This document shows, piece after piece, positions 49,821 to 58,566 of a stretch of DNA of 64,000 nucleotides; the stretch's first letter is position 1; every line of letters begins with the position of its first letter. The stretch spans positions 496,001 through 560,000 of the forward strand of contig CAVOGY010000007.1 of the NCBI GenBank assembly GCA_963695675.1, read 5' to 3'. Origin of the DNA: DASUPK01 sp963695675 (GTDB taxonomy: Bacteria > Actinomycetota > Thermoleophilia > Solirubrobacterales > 70-9). The position numbers and the translations under genes are program-made. A model generated the notes under the pieces. That model worked only from the letters and a program-made list of their open reading frames with translations, had not been told where the DNA came from and ran no database searches.

Positions 49821-51043
49821 ATCTTGTTGCGCTCCAGCAGCTTCTTACCGATCACCATGCGCTGAATCTCGGAGGTGCCCTCGCCGATCAAGAGCAGCGG
49901 GGCATCGCGGTAGAGGCGCTCGATCTCGTACTCCTTGGAGTAGCCGTAGCCGCCGTGGATGCGGAATGACTGCTCGACCACTTCCTTGCCGGTCTCCGAG
50001 GCGAGTAGCTTCGCCATCCCGGCCTCGAGGTCCGAGCGCTCCCCGGCGTCCTTCATCCGGGCCGCCTTGCGGGTGACCAGCCGGGCCGCCTCGACGCTGG
50101 TCGCCATGTCGGCGAGCTTGAACTGGATCGCCTGGTGCTGGGCGATCGGCTTACCGAAGGTCTTCCGCTCCTGGCTGTAGCGCAGCGCCAGCTCGAGCGC
50201 CCGCTGGGCGATGCCCACTCCGCGGGCGGCGACGTTCACACGCCCGACCTCGAGCGCGTCCATCATCTGGACGAAGCCCTTGCCCAGGCCGGCCTCCTCG
50301 CCGCCGAGGATCCGCTCGGGCGGGCACTTGTAGCCGGAGTAGACGAGCTCGGTGGACTCGACGCCCTTGTAGCCCATCTTCTTGATCTTCGGGGGGATCT
50401 CGAGCCCCGCGAACTCGCCCTCGTTGGTCTCCTTCCACGGCTCCTTCTCGGTGATGAAGCAGGTCATTCCCTTGTAGGGCGGGTCCGCCTTGGTGTCGTT
50501 CTTCATCAGCACGAAGACGACGCTCGAGCCGAGCCCGTTGGTGACCCACATCTTCTGGCCGTTCAGCTCCCAGTTGCCGTCATCGCCCTTGGTGGCGGTT
50601 GCCTTGATGCCCTGGACGTCGGAGCCGACCTCGGGCTCAGACAGCGAGAACGCGGCGCGGACCTCGCCGGTCGCCATCTTCGGCAGGAAGTACTGCTTCT
50701 GCTCGTCGGTGCCGAACTTGATCAGCAGGTAGGAGCCGATGAAGTGCGTGTTGACGACGCCCGAGATCGAGATCCAGCCGCGCGAGAGCTCCTCGACGAT
50801 CATCGCGTAGGTGGTCAGGTCGAGGCCCATCCCGCCGTACTCCTCCGGGATCGTCACCCCGAAGAGGCCGAGCTCCTTCATCTGCTCGACGATCGGCTCG
50901 GGGAACTTGTCCTCGTGGTCGTACTCCTCGGCGCTGGGGATGATCTCGTTGTCGACGAACTTGCGGACCATCTCGACGATGGCCCGCTGCTCGTCGGTCA
51001 TCTCCTGGTAGGGCGTCTGCTGCTGCTCGGTCGCTACGGCCAT
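49817..51043 (-). CDS. Acyl-CoA dehydrogenase, candidate methylsuccinyl-CoA dehydrogenase
   Basis: 408 residues from ATG 51043 after GAGGAG; the open frame extends upstream over other sequence. Family motifs: LGLFGVTIPEEYGGMGLD, AFSLSEPEVGSDVQGI (FAD site), GQKMWVTNGLGSS, VNVAARGVGIAQRALELAL, YSQERKTFGKPIAQHQAIQFK, and the C-terminal IHGGYGYSKEYEIERLYRDA followed by GEGTSEIQRMVIGK, whose Glu is the usual base. The neighbours (MaoC hydratase, ecm, ccr, malyl-CoA lyase) make (2S)-methylsuccinyl-CoA to mesaconyl-CoA the likely reaction; a general acyl-CoA role cannot be excluded. First gene of a tight minus-strand run to 46887. Confidence 0.88.
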   Translation of the reverse strand: MAVATEQQQTPYQEMTDEQRAIVEMVRKFVDNEIIPSAEEYDHEDKFPEPIVEQMKELGLFGVTIPEEYGGMGLDLTTYAMIVEELSRGWISISGVVNTHFIGSYLLIKFGTDEQKQYFLPKMATGEVRAAFSLSEPEVGSDVQGIKATATKGDDGNWELNGQKMWVTNGLGSSVVFVLMKNDTKADPPYKGMTCFITEKEPWKETNEGEFAGLEIPPKIKKMGYKGVESTELVYSGYKCPPERILGGEEAGLGKGFVQMMDALEVGRVNVAARGVGIAQRALELALRYSQERKTFGKPIAQHQAIQFKLADMATSVEAARLVTRKAARMKDAGERSDLEAGMAKLLASETGKEVVEQSFRIHGGYGYSKEYEIERLYRDAPLLLIGEGTSEIQRMVIGKKLLERNKI

Positions 51044-51124
51044 GGCTCCTCTGAAAGTCGTTGGTTGAAGCCCCTCCCGAGCGAAGGATAGTGACGGGCG
51101 GTAGGCTCGGCGCGGGGTGACCAG

Positions 51125-51592
51125 ATGACGTCGACCGACGCGCCGACCAGCCAGGAGCTGATCGAGATGATCAAGCAGGCTGCGATGCTCGGCGGCGGGA
51201 CCGTCCTCGATGGGCCCGCGGGCATCGAACAGATGGCGGGCCTCCTGCAGGGGAACGTCCAGCCCGACTTCGCCACAGTGATGGTGAGCGAATCGGCCGG
51301 CTCGCAGGAGTTCCGCGGGATAGAGGGCTTCAAGGAGGCGCTCAACGACTGGATCAGCCCGTATGAGTCGTTCCGGCTCGAGATCGAGGAAGCGATTGTG
51401 TCCGAGGACAAGCTCGTCTTCCTGGCCCGCCAGGTGGCCACCACCAAGCACGACGGGGTCGAGGTCGAAACGGAGAGCGCGTCGGTCTGGTGGGCCGAGG
51501 ACGGCCAGATCCGCCAGGCGGCCTTCTACCTCGACCGGCGGGCGGGGCTAGAGGCGGCCGGGATCGATCCCGACCGCCCATTCAGCGGCTGA
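51125..51592 (+). CDS. SnoaL/NTF2-like domain protein
   Basis: 155 residues, MTSTDAPTSQELIEMIKQAA. The NTF2-like core runs GNVQPDFATVMVSESAGSQE, FRGIEGFKEALNDWISPYES, FRLEIEEAIVSEDKLVFLAR, VETESASVWWAEDGQIRQAA. Families of this fold include isomerases, hydrolases and binding proteins; no active site can be named. It is divergent from the acyl-CoA dehydrogenase run with a short shared upstream region, and a PadR-family gene converges on it (stops abut at 51592/51593). Confidence 0.75.
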   Translation: MTSTDAPTSQELIEMIKQAAMLGGGTVLDGPAGIEQMAGLLQGNVQPDFATVMVSESAGSQEFRGIEGFKEALNDWISPYESFRLEIEEAIVSEDKLVFLARQVATTKHDGVEVETESASVWWAEDGQIRQAAFYLDRRAGLEAAGIDPDRPFSG

Positions 51593-52099
51593 CTACTCCT
51601 CGGCGAGCAGGCCGTAGAGCTTGCGGCGAGCATCCTTGAGGATCTCGGCCGCCTTGGTCAGCTGCTCGTCGTTGTCGGCGCGGGCGAGTTGCTTTGCCGC
51701 GCCCATCAGACGGAACAGCTCCTTGCGGGCCTCGAAACGAGGCGAGTCCTCGTCTCCGCGCTCCCACGGACGGCCCTCGGTCCGGTCCGGGACGGCCTCC
51801 TGGCCGGACTCGGTCAGCGAGTAGACCTTGCGGCCATCGACCTCTTCGGATGTGACCAGCCCCTCGTCCTCGAGCAGCTGAAGCGTCGGGTAGATCGAGC
51901 CGGCGCTTGGCGTCCAGCGCCCCCCGGTGCGCTCCTCGAGCTCCTGGATCATCTCGTAGCCGTGCATCGGCCGGTCGTCGAGGAGGGCGAGGATGGCGCT
52001 GCGGACGTCGCCGCGCCGGACGCGGTGACGGCCGCGACCGCCTCCGCCGCTCATCTCATGCCGCCAGTCACGGTGGCGGCGTCTCTGTCGTGCGTGCAT
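51593..52099 (-). CDS. PadR-family transcriptional regulator
   Basis: 168 residues. After a basic, disordered N-tail (residues 1-30) the winged helix reads AILALLDDRPMHGYEMIQEL, then GRWTPSAGSIYPTLQLLEDE and VDGRKVYSLTESGQ, as in PadR regulators. A C-terminal helical dimerisation part follows (FRLMGAAKQLARADNDEQLT). Such regulators respond to small aromatic or drug-like ligands. Ribosome site AAAGGAAC precedes the ATG. A cgatatatcg palindrome sits 33 bp upstream (52132-52141). Confidence 0.88.
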   Translation of the reverse strand: MHARQRRRHRDWRHEMSGGGGRGRHRVRRGDVRSAILALLDDRPMHGYEMIQELEERTGGRWTPSAGSIYPTLQLLEDEGLVTSEEVDGRKVYSLTESGQEAVPDRTEGRPWERGDEDSPRFEARKELFRLMGAAKQLARADNDEQLTKAAEILKDARRKLYGLLAEE

Positions 52100-52131
52100 C
52101 TTTGTTCCTTTCGATCAATCACGAGCTGACG

Positions 52132-52141
52132 CGATATATCG
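52132..52141. promoter_or_regulatory. Palindrome upstream of padR-like gene
   Basis: The 10-bp perfect palindrome cgatatatcg (52132-52141) lies 33 bp upstream of the PadR-family start and 49 bp from the stop of the GNAT gene. AT-rich palindromes near the promoter are common targets of PadR-type proteins, and this one is rare in such a GC-rich region. Autoregulation is an inference. Confidence 0.4.
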
Positions 52142-52189
52142 TAACAGATCGTAATTGCGTCCGATGACGTTCTCCCGGGACACCCGGAG

Positions 52190-52636
52190 CTAGAGCTCCC
52201 AGGCGAAGCAGACCGAGCGCCAGCTCGGGTCCTCGCGCTCGTAGAAGCGGTGGGCGTCCGTCCGGATGTCCGCGCTGTCGAGCTCCAGGTGGCTGGCGCC
52301 TCTTTCGCGCGCCCACTCCTTCGCCGCATCGAGGAGCGCCTTCCCCACTCCCTGCGATCGATTTTCGGGGCCGACGGCAAGGTCCTCGACCCAGCAGCGG
52401 GGGCCGAAGCGCACCGAGTTCAGGTCCAGATACGCGGTGCAGAGGCCGAGCAGATCGCCGCGGTGCTCAGCGACGAGGACCGTGGCCGACTGGTCGGCGA
52501 TCGCGTCTGCGATGGCGGCACGGGCAAGGTCCGGGTCCCAGCGCGGTGGGACCGATCCGGGTGGCGCGAAGAGCCACTCGTACATCCCGAGGACTCGCTC
52601 CACCTCCTCCGGCAACGCCTCTCGGATCTTGGCCAT
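52190..52636 (-). CDS. GNAT-family N-acetyltransferase
   Basis: 148 residues, MAKIREALPEEVERVLGMYE. Acetyl-CoA-binding elements: ATVLVAEHRGDLLGLCTAYL, RCWVEDLAVGPENRSQGVGKALLDAA (Q/R-x-x-G-x-G/A), and WARERGASHLELDSADIRTD. The end EDPSWRSVCFAWEL is typical. Substrate unknown. Confidence 0.88.
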   Translation of the reverse strand: MAKIREALPEEVERVLGMYEWLFAPPGSVPPRWDPDLARAAIADAIADQSATVLVAEHRGDLLGLCTAYLDLNSVRFGPRCWVEDLAVGPENRSQGVGKALLDAAKEWARERGASHLELDSADIRTDAHRFYEREDPSWRSVCFAWEL

Positions 52637-52706
52637 GTCCGGAGGCTAGCCGCGGATCCGAGGATCGCGCGGCCTCGCCCATTTGCGTCCCTATAGCGTT
52701 TGAGCC

Positions 52707-53762
52707 ATGAGAAACCCCAGAGATTTCTTCGAGCCGCTTGCAATCGACGCGCCCGAGCCACCTCGCGAGATCCCGTTCAAGCCGTCGCGGATGATCCACT
52801 TCTTCGACGCATCCAACGAGAAGATGCGCGCCAAGGTCCCCGACATGGCGAAGCAGGCGGACATCCTGCTCGGGAACCTCGAGGACGCGGTGCCGGTCGA
52901 CAAGAAGATCCCGGCCCGCGAGGGTCTGATCGAGGTCGGCAAGGAGGTCGACTTCGGCGATACGCAGCTCTGGAGCCGCGTCAACGCGCTGGAGAGCCCC
53001 TGGGTGCTCGACGACCTCACCCAGCTCGTCACCGAGATCGGCGAGGTGCTCGAGGTGATCATGGTCCCCAAGGTCGAGGGACCCTGGGATATCCACTACG
53101 TCGACCGGCTCCTCGCGCAGCTCGAGGCCAAGGCGAAGCTCGAGCGGCCGCTGCTGATCCACGCGATCCTCGAGACCTCGCTCGGCGTGGTCAACGTGGA
53201 GGAGATCGCCACCGCCAGCCCCCGGATGCAGGGAATGAGCTTCGGCCCGGCCGACCTGGCCGCGTTCCGGCGGATGAAGACGACCCGCGTCGGCGGCGGC
53301 CACCCCGCCTACCGGGTGATCGAGGATCCCGATCCCGACAACCCGGACGCCCCGCGGGCGACCGCTCAGCAAGACCCTTGGCACTACTCGATCGCGCGCA
53401 TGGTCGACGCCTGCACCTCCGCGGGGATCTTGCCCTTCTACGGGCCGTACGGCGACATCGGGGACACACTCGGCTGCGAGACCCAGTTCCGCGCCGCCTT
53501 CCTGCTCGGCTGCGTCGGCGCGTGGTCGCTTCACCCGGTGCAGATCGAGATCGCCAAGAAGGTCTTCAGTCCGCCCCCCGAGGAGGTCAAGTTCGCCAAG
53601 AAGGTGCTCGAGGCGATCCCGGACGGCGCGGGCGTTCACATGATCGACGGCAAGATGCAGGACGACGCCACCTGGAAGCAATGCAAGGTGATGGTGAGCC
53701 TGGCCGAGATGCTGGCCAAGAAGGACCCCGAGCTCGCCGAGGCCTATGAGATGAACGGTTGA
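52707..53762 (+). CDS. CitE/HpcH-family lyase, candidate (S)-malyl-CoA/beta-methylmalyl-CoA lyase
   Basis: 351 residues. The N-terminus PFKPSRMIHFFDASNEKMRAKVPDMAKQADIL, then GNLEDAVPVDKKIPAREGLI, matches malyl-CoA lyase-type CitE proteins with Mg-binding Glu/Asp in ILLGNLEDAV. Further motifs are NALESPWVLDDL, VPKVEGPWDIHYVDRLL (KVE), LIHAILETSLGVVNVEEI, GMSFGPADLAAFRRMKTT and LGCVGAWSLHPVQIEIA. It should split beta-methylmalyl-CoA into glyoxylate and propionyl-CoA, the last specific step of the ethylmalonyl-CoA pathway. It stands alone, convergent to the TrpB2-like gene. Confidence 0.88.
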   Translation: MRNPRDFFEPLAIDAPEPPREIPFKPSRMIHFFDASNEKMRAKVPDMAKQADILLGNLEDAVPVDKKIPAREGLIEVGKEVDFGDTQLWSRVNALESPWVLDDLTQLVTEIGEVLEVIMVPKVEGPWDIHYVDRLLAQLEAKAKLERPLLIHAILETSLGVVNVEEIATASPRMQGMSFGPADLAAFRRMKTTRVGGGHPAYRVIEDPDPDNPDAPRATAQQDPWHYSIARMVDACTSAGILPFYGPYGDIGDTLGCETQFRAAFLLGCVGAWSLHPVQIEIAKKVFSPPPEEVKFAKKVLEAIPDGAGVHMIDGKMQDDATWKQCKVMVSLAEMLAKKDPELAEAYEMNG

Positions 53763-53826
53763 GCGGGCCCTTCCGGAACGGCCTGCGATTCCGATAAAAC
53801 GAGTGCGACCCGCAGGGCGTTGACGA

Positions 53827-55192
53827 TCAAGCGAGCGCTGGCGCCTCGGGGAGGCGCTCCAGCGCCGAGGCGAGCTCTTCCTCGGGCATCTCCAGGTCCT
53901 CGAGCTCGCCGGCGAAGTAGGCGGCGTAGGCGGACATGTCGAAGTGCCCGTGTCCCGAGAGGTTGAAGAGGACCACCCGCTCCTCGCCGGCATGCTTGGC
54001 TGCCTCCGCCTCGTCGAAGACGGCACGGATCGCGTGGGCCGGCTCGGGCCCGGGGATGATCCCCTCGCAGCGGGCGAAACGCACGGCGGCCTCGAACGCC
54101 GCCGTCTGCGCGATCGCCTTGGCCTCGACCAGCTCCCCCTTGACCAGCGCGGAAAGACTCGGCGCGTCGCCGTGGTAGCGCAGCCCGCCGGCGTGAACGG
54201 GCGGCGGAACGAAGTCGTGGCCGAGCGTGTACATCGGCATCAGCGGGGTCATGCCGACGGTGTCGCCGAAGTCGTAGGCGTAGCGGCCGCGGGTGAGCGT
54301 CGGGCAGGCCGCGGGCTCGGCCGCGACGAACCGAGTCTCGGTGCCCTCGCGGATCCGCCGCCGAAGGAACGGATAGGCGACGCCGGCGAAGTTGGAGCCG
54401 CCCTCCGACGCAGCCGATCACCACGTCCGGGGCCTCCCCCGCAAGCTCCATCTGCTTGATGCACTCCTGGCCGATCACGGTCTGGTGCAGGCAGACGTGG
54501 TTGAGCACAGAGCCGAGGGAGTAGTTCACCTCCTCGGATCCGGCGGCGACCTCGACGGCCTCGGAGATCGCGATCCCGAGGCTGCCGGACTGATGTTCGG
54601 CCTGTGAGCGGCCTGCCTCGGTCAGGTCGGAGGGACTGCGGTGGACCGTCCCGCCCCAGGTCTCGATCATCGCCTTCCGATAGGGCTTCTGGTCATAGGA
54701 GATGCCGACCATGAATACCTCGCACTCGAGCCCGAAGAGTTGGCAGGCGAGGGCGAGCGCCGATCCCCACTGCCCGGCCCCGGTCTCGGTTGCGAGCTTC
54801 CGGATCCCCGCCTCGCTGTTGTAGAAGGCCTGTGCGACCGCCGTGTTCGGCTTGTGAGACCCCGCGGGCGAGACCCCCTCGTACTTGTAGTAGATGTGGG
54901 CGGGCGTATCGAGCTCCCGCTCGAGTCGCCTCGCCCGCAGCAGCGGCGTCGGCCGCCAGAGGCGGTAGACGTCGCGGACCTCCTCCGGGATCGCGATCTC
55001 GGGATCGGTCGAGACCTCCTGCGCGATGATGGCCATCGGGAAGATCGCCGAGAGGTCTTCCGGCCCGACCGGCTCGCCGGTCGCCGGGCTGAGCGGCGGG
55101 GGCGGCGGGTCCCCTGGCAGGTCGGCCAGCAGGTTCACCCAGCTGGTCGGGATCTCCTCCTCCGATAGTGGGAACTTGACCGGCTCTTCCAT
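53827..55192 (-). pseudogene. trpB: Tryptophan synthase beta-like (TrpB2), frameshifted
   Basis: From ATG 55192 the first frame reads MEEPVKFPLSEEEIPTSWVN, RPTPLLRARRLERELDTPAH, and KYEGVSPAGSHKPNTAVAQA (PLP Lys in GSHKPNTA). It changes frame at about 54399-54403 (gagccgccctcc): adding one base restores CVGGGSNFAGVAYPFL. The second frame then continues through MTPLMPMYTLGHDFVPPPVH, GLRYHGDAPSLSALV, GIIPGPEPAHAIRAVFDEA and FNLSGHGHFDMSAYAAYF to the stop at 53827. Joined, it is a full TrpB2-type enzyme (about 455 residues) that makes tryptophan from indole and serine. Probably a base-call error in a G run; the rest is well conserved. Confidence 0.88.
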
Positions 55193-55258
55193 GGCAGCGC
55201 GATTCTATGTCGCGGCGCGGGAGCGGGCCTCGGCACGGCAGCCAAGGGCACAGGGCCG

Positions 55259-57082
55259 CTAGTTACCCAAGCGCTCCTTGAGGGCCTCGAGCTGCGCCTG
55301 CAGGGCATCCGGCAGCCGGTCGCCGAAGCGCGCCAGGTGCTCCTCGACCTGGGGAAGCTGCGCCCTGACGGCCTCGGGGTCCACCTCGAGCAGGAGCCGC
55401 ATGTCCTCTTCACTGACGGTTGTGCCCTCGATGTCGATCTCGCCCTCGGCCGGGACGCGGCCGATCGTGGTGTCGACGGCCTCCCCCTCGCCGTCCGTGC
55501 GCCGAAAGATCCACTCCAGCACACGGATGTTGTCGCCGAAGCCGGGCCAGACGAAGTTGCCTTCGTCGTCCTTGCGGAACCAGTTGACCAGGAATACCTT
55601 CGGCAGCTTCGCGCCGTCGCGCTGAGCCACCTCGAGCCAGTGCCCGAAGTAGTCGGCCATGTTGTAGCCGCAGAAGGGCAGCATCGCCATCGGGTCGAAG
55701 CGCAGCTCCCCGACCGTGCCGTCGGCCGCCGCCGTCTTCTCGACCGACATCGTCGCGCCGAGGAAGACCCCGTGCTCCCAGTCGAACGCCTCGGTGACGA
55801 GCGGGACGACCGTCGCCCGCCGGCCGCCGAACAGGAAGGCGTCTATCGGAACCCCGGCGGGGTCCTCCCACTCCTCGGCGATGCAGGGGCACTGCGCGGC
55901 AGGGGTCGTAAAGCGCGCATTCGGGTGCGCTGCCGGCTCGTCCGAGTCGGGGGTCCAGTCGTTGCCCTTCCAGTCGATCGCATGCTCCGGCGGCTCACCG
56001 GTCATGCCCTCCCACCAGACGTCGCCGTCGTCGGTCCGGGCGCAGTTCGTGAAGATCGTGTTCTTCTCGACCGTCTCCATCGCGTTCGGGTTGGTCTTGT
56101 GACCGGTGCCCGGCGCGACGCCGAAGAAGCCCGCCTCGGGGTTGACGGCGTAAAGGCGCCCGTCGGAGCCGAACTTCATCCAGGCGATGTCGTCGCCCAC
56201 AGTCTCGACGGTCCAGCCCTCGAGCTTGGGGATCAGCATCGCCAGGTTCGTCTTGCCCGAGGCCGACGGGAAGGCTCCGCTGACGTACTTGACCTTGCCC
56301 TCGGGCGAGGTCAGCTTGATGATCAGCATGTGCTCCGCCAGCCAGCCCTCGTCGCGGGCCATCGCCGAGGCAATCCGGAGCGCGAAGCACTTCTTACCGA
56401 GCAGCGCGTTCCCGCCATAACCCGACCCGAAGGACCAGATCTCGCGGGTCTCCGGGTAGTGGACGATGTATTTCGTCTCGTTGCAGGGCCAGGAGACGTC
56501 CTCCTGGCCGTCTACGAGTGGCATGCCGACCGAGTGAACGCAGGGGACGAACTCGCCGTCCTCCCCGAGGACCTCGAGGGCTGCCGCGCCCATGCGGGTC
56601 ATGATCCGCATCGAGGTCGCCACGTACGCCGAATCGGTCAGCTGGACGCCAATGTGCGAGATCGGCGACCCGAGCGGGCCCATCGAGAAGGGAACCACGT
56701 ACATGGTCCGCCCCTTCATGCATCCCGCAAACAGCTCATTCAGGACGTCCCGCATCTCGCCCGGCTCGCGCCAGTTGTTGGTCGGCCCGGCGTCCTCCTC
56801 CTTCTGTGAGCAGATGAACGTCCGGTCCTCGACGCGCGCCACGTCCGAGGGGTTGGACCGGGTCAGATAGGAGTTGGGCCGCTTGGCGTCGGAGAGCTTC
56901 TCGAACGTGCCGGCATCGACCAGCTGCTGAGCGAGGGAGTCGTACTCCTCCGCGGAGCCGTCACACCAGTGGATCGCGTCAGGCTGGGTGAGCTCTGCGA
57001 TCTCCGCCACCCAGGAGACGAGCTTGGCGTGCTTGGTCGGTGCCTCTTTCGTGGCGCTTGTCTCACTCACTGATGCGCTCAA
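55259..57082 (-). CDS. pckG: Phosphoenolpyruvate carboxykinase (GTP)
   Basis: 607 residues from TTG 57082; GTG 57070 is an alternative because the TTG directly abuts the GAGGAG ribosome site. GTP-type PEPCK motifs: RPNSYLTRSNPSDVARVEDR, FGSGYGGNALLGKKCFALRI, AFPSASGKTNLAML (P-loop), VGDDIAWMKF (metal Asp), VNPEAGFFGVAPGTG, RKDDEGNFVWPGFGDNIRVL. It converts oxaloacetate to PEP for gluconeogenesis, the natural exit for C4 acids made by the ethylmalonyl-CoA route upstream. It lies 66 bp downstream... of the TrpB2-like gene start on the same strand. Confidence 0.95.
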   Translation of the reverse strand: MSASVSETSATKEAPTKHAKLVSWVAEIAELTQPDAIHWCDGSAEEYDSLAQQLVDAGTFEKLSDAKRPNSYLTRSNPSDVARVEDRTFICSQKEEDAGPTNNWREPGEMRDVLNELFAGCMKGRTMYVVPFSMGPLGSPISHIGVQLTDSAYVATSMRIMTRMGAAALEVLGEDGEFVPCVHSVGMPLVDGQEDVSWPCNETKYIVHYPETREIWSFGSGYGGNALLGKKCFALRIASAMARDEGWLAEHMLIIKLTSPEGKVKYVSGAFPSASGKTNLAMLIPKLEGWTVETVGDDIAWMKFGSDGRLYAVNPEAGFFGVAPGTGHKTNPNAMETVEKNTIFTNCARTDDGDVWWEGMTGEPPEHAIDWKGNDWTPDSDEPAAHPNARFTTPAAQCPCIAEEWEDPAGVPIDAFLFGGRRATVVPLVTEAFDWEHGVFLGATMSVEKTAAADGTVGELRFDPMAMLPFCGYNMADYFGHWLEVAQRDGAKLPKVFLVNWFRKDDEGNFVWPGFGDNIRVLEWIFRRTDGEGEAVDTTIGRVPAEGEIDIEGTTVSEEDMRLLLEVDPEAVRAQLPQVEEHLARFGDRLPDALQAQLEALKERLGN

Positions 57083-57241
57083 CTCCTCGATGGTTGAATT
57101 GATGACCCCCTGCCCTGCCAGGCGCGAGATGCTCTCACATCATCCGGCCGCTAGGCCGCTCTGGCTGCGGGAGTCTGTGACGGATCGTAGGGGTCCGTGC
57201 CCGCCGTGTGGGCGTTCGAAACGACCCTGCAGGCGGCTGGG

Positions 57242-57991
57242 CTAGGCGGGACGGGGCACGACCAGGACCGGGCACGGCGCCTCGCGGATGACGCGCGAGG
57301 AGACGCTGCCAATCAGCAGTCGCATCACGGGCCCGAAGCCCCGAGAGCCGAGGACGAGCAGGTCGACGCCGATCTCGGCGTCCTCGAGCAGCTTCTGAAC
57401 CGGGTTGCCGCGCTCGAACACCGGCAGCGCGCGGAGCTCAGGCGCAAGCGCCGCGACCGCGTCGTTGAGCTGCGTCTGGAAGTCCGGCCCCGCCTCGGCG
57501 CCCACCTGGGCTGCAGCCCCCACACCCATCGGGGGCGTCGGTGTCGCCACCCCGATCACGCGGATCGAGGCACCGAACTTTGCAGCCAGCTTGGCGGCCT
57601 CGTCGAGGGCGGCGTGGGACTCTGCCGTCCCGTCGAAGCCAACCGCCGCGACCCGGAGCTGGTCGCCGGAGTGATCCGCCTCGGCGTATGCCTTCGGCGC
57701 GATGATCAGCCGGCACTTGGCCCCGTGGAGCAGGTGCTCGGCCACGCTGCCCGGCGCCACCGAGCCGACGTGGGCCCGGTGCGTCGAGCCGAGGACGATC
57801 AGATCCGCCTCACCCTTCTCGGCCAGGGCCTGGAGGGCGTCCGCGGGGGATCCCTTCTCGACGTGCACCACCTTGAGGTCGCCGCCATCGCGCTCGACGA
57901 CTCGCTCCGCCAGCACGCGCGCGTCTTCGCCGCGCTCGTTCTCCAAATATCCGACGACGACCTGGGGATAGATGGGCGGCGCCTCTGCCAT
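57242..57991 (-). CDS. Universal stress protein with two Usp domains
   Basis: 249 residues from ATG 57991 (MAEAPPIYPQVVVGYLENE); the open frame reaches a TTG at 58024. Domain 1 has DLIVLGSTHRAHVGSVAPGS with the following nucleotide loop. Domain 2 has LRVAAVGFDGTAESHAALDE, then VDLLVLGSRGFGPVMRLLIG (G-2x-G-9x-G-S/T-like ATP site). Tandem-Usp proteins bind ATP and aid survival under stress, often in actinobacteria linked to hypoxia or starvation. Neighbour ArsR gene is on the same strand, 47 bp further from it, with no functional link visible. Confidence 0.88.
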   Translation of the reverse strand: MAEAPPIYPQVVVGYLENERGEDARVLAERVVERDGGDLKVVHVEKGSPADALQALAEKGEADLIVLGSTHRAHVGSVAPGSVAEHLLHGAKCRLIIAPKAYAEADHSGDQLRVAAVGFDGTAESHAALDEAAKLAAKFGASIRVIGVATPTPPMGVGAAAQVGAEAGPDFQTQLNDAVAALAPELRALPVFERGNPVQKLLEDAEIGVDLLVLGSRGFGPVMRLLIGSVSSRVIREAPCPVLVVPRPA

Positions 57992-58037
57992 CGGGCCCGT
58001 GAGCCTAGGCAGAACCTTGCTCAAGCGCGATTGATCC

Positions 58038-58379
58038 TCAGGCGGGAATGGGCTTCGAGCTCAGCACCGCGTCCAGCAGGCCCGGGAAGCGCGCGTCCAG
58101 ATCTTCCCGGCGGAGCGTGGTGAGCTTCGTCGTGCCCTGGCGCTCCTGCCGGATCACTCCCGCTTCCCGAAGCGTGCGGAAGTGATGCGTCATCGTCGAC
58201 TTGGTCACCCCGAAGTCCAGGCTCCCGCAGGGGCGCGGCGCGGAGTCCTGAGCGAGTCGGCGGACGATCTCCAGCCGGTGCGGATCGCTGAGGGCGTGCA
58301 GCACGGCCGGCAGCTCGATCTCGCTCCTCTCAGGGTGATGGAGTTCCATACCGTTCAGCTTAGCTTGTTCGACAGTCAT
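58038..58379 (-). CDS. ArsR-family helix-turn-helix repressor
   Basis: 113 residues from ATG 58379 (Met11 at 58349 is an alternative). The winged helix is LPAVLHALSDPHRLEIVRRL, then CGSLDFGVTKSTMTHHFRTL and REAGVIRQERQGTTKLTTLR, without the classical metal-binding Cys pair of ArsR/SmtB, so it is likely ligand- or oxidant-responsive. It is divergent from the MFS transporter and two palindromes lie in the shared region (58367-58384 and 58391-58408). It probably represses itself and the transporter. Confidence 0.9.
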   Translation of the reverse strand: MTVEQAKLNGMELHHPERSEIELPAVLHALSDPHRLEIVRRLAQDSAPRPCGSLDFGVTKSTMTHHFRTLREAGVIRQERQGTTKLTTLRREDLDARFPGLLDAVLSSKPIPA

Positions 58380-58408
58380 CGAACGTTATGGTACGATGCT
58401 CATCGTAC
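58367..58408. promoter_or_regulatory. Two palindromes in the arsR-MFS intergenic region
   Basis: gttcga-cagtca-tcgaac (58367-58384) overlaps the ArsR start codon, and gtacgatg-ct-catcgtac (58391-58408) is an 8-bp perfect inverted repeat just downstream on the MFS side. Both carry ATCG/CGAT-rich half-sites, the second nearly matching the usual ArsR operator shape. Together they are good candidates for binding of the divergent ArsR protein. Confidence 0.55.
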
Positions 58409-58566
58409 TATCGAAACGGCAGGAAGGCAAGGCATGCCCAACAACGAAAACATCGAAACCGCCGCCGTGGCCCCCGAACACGAGGACGGCAGGGATCAGC
58501 GCGGCCCCAGCCTCTCTCGGTGGCGGCGGTTGTCGAGGCCGCGTACATTCTGGAGGCCGTTCGCAA

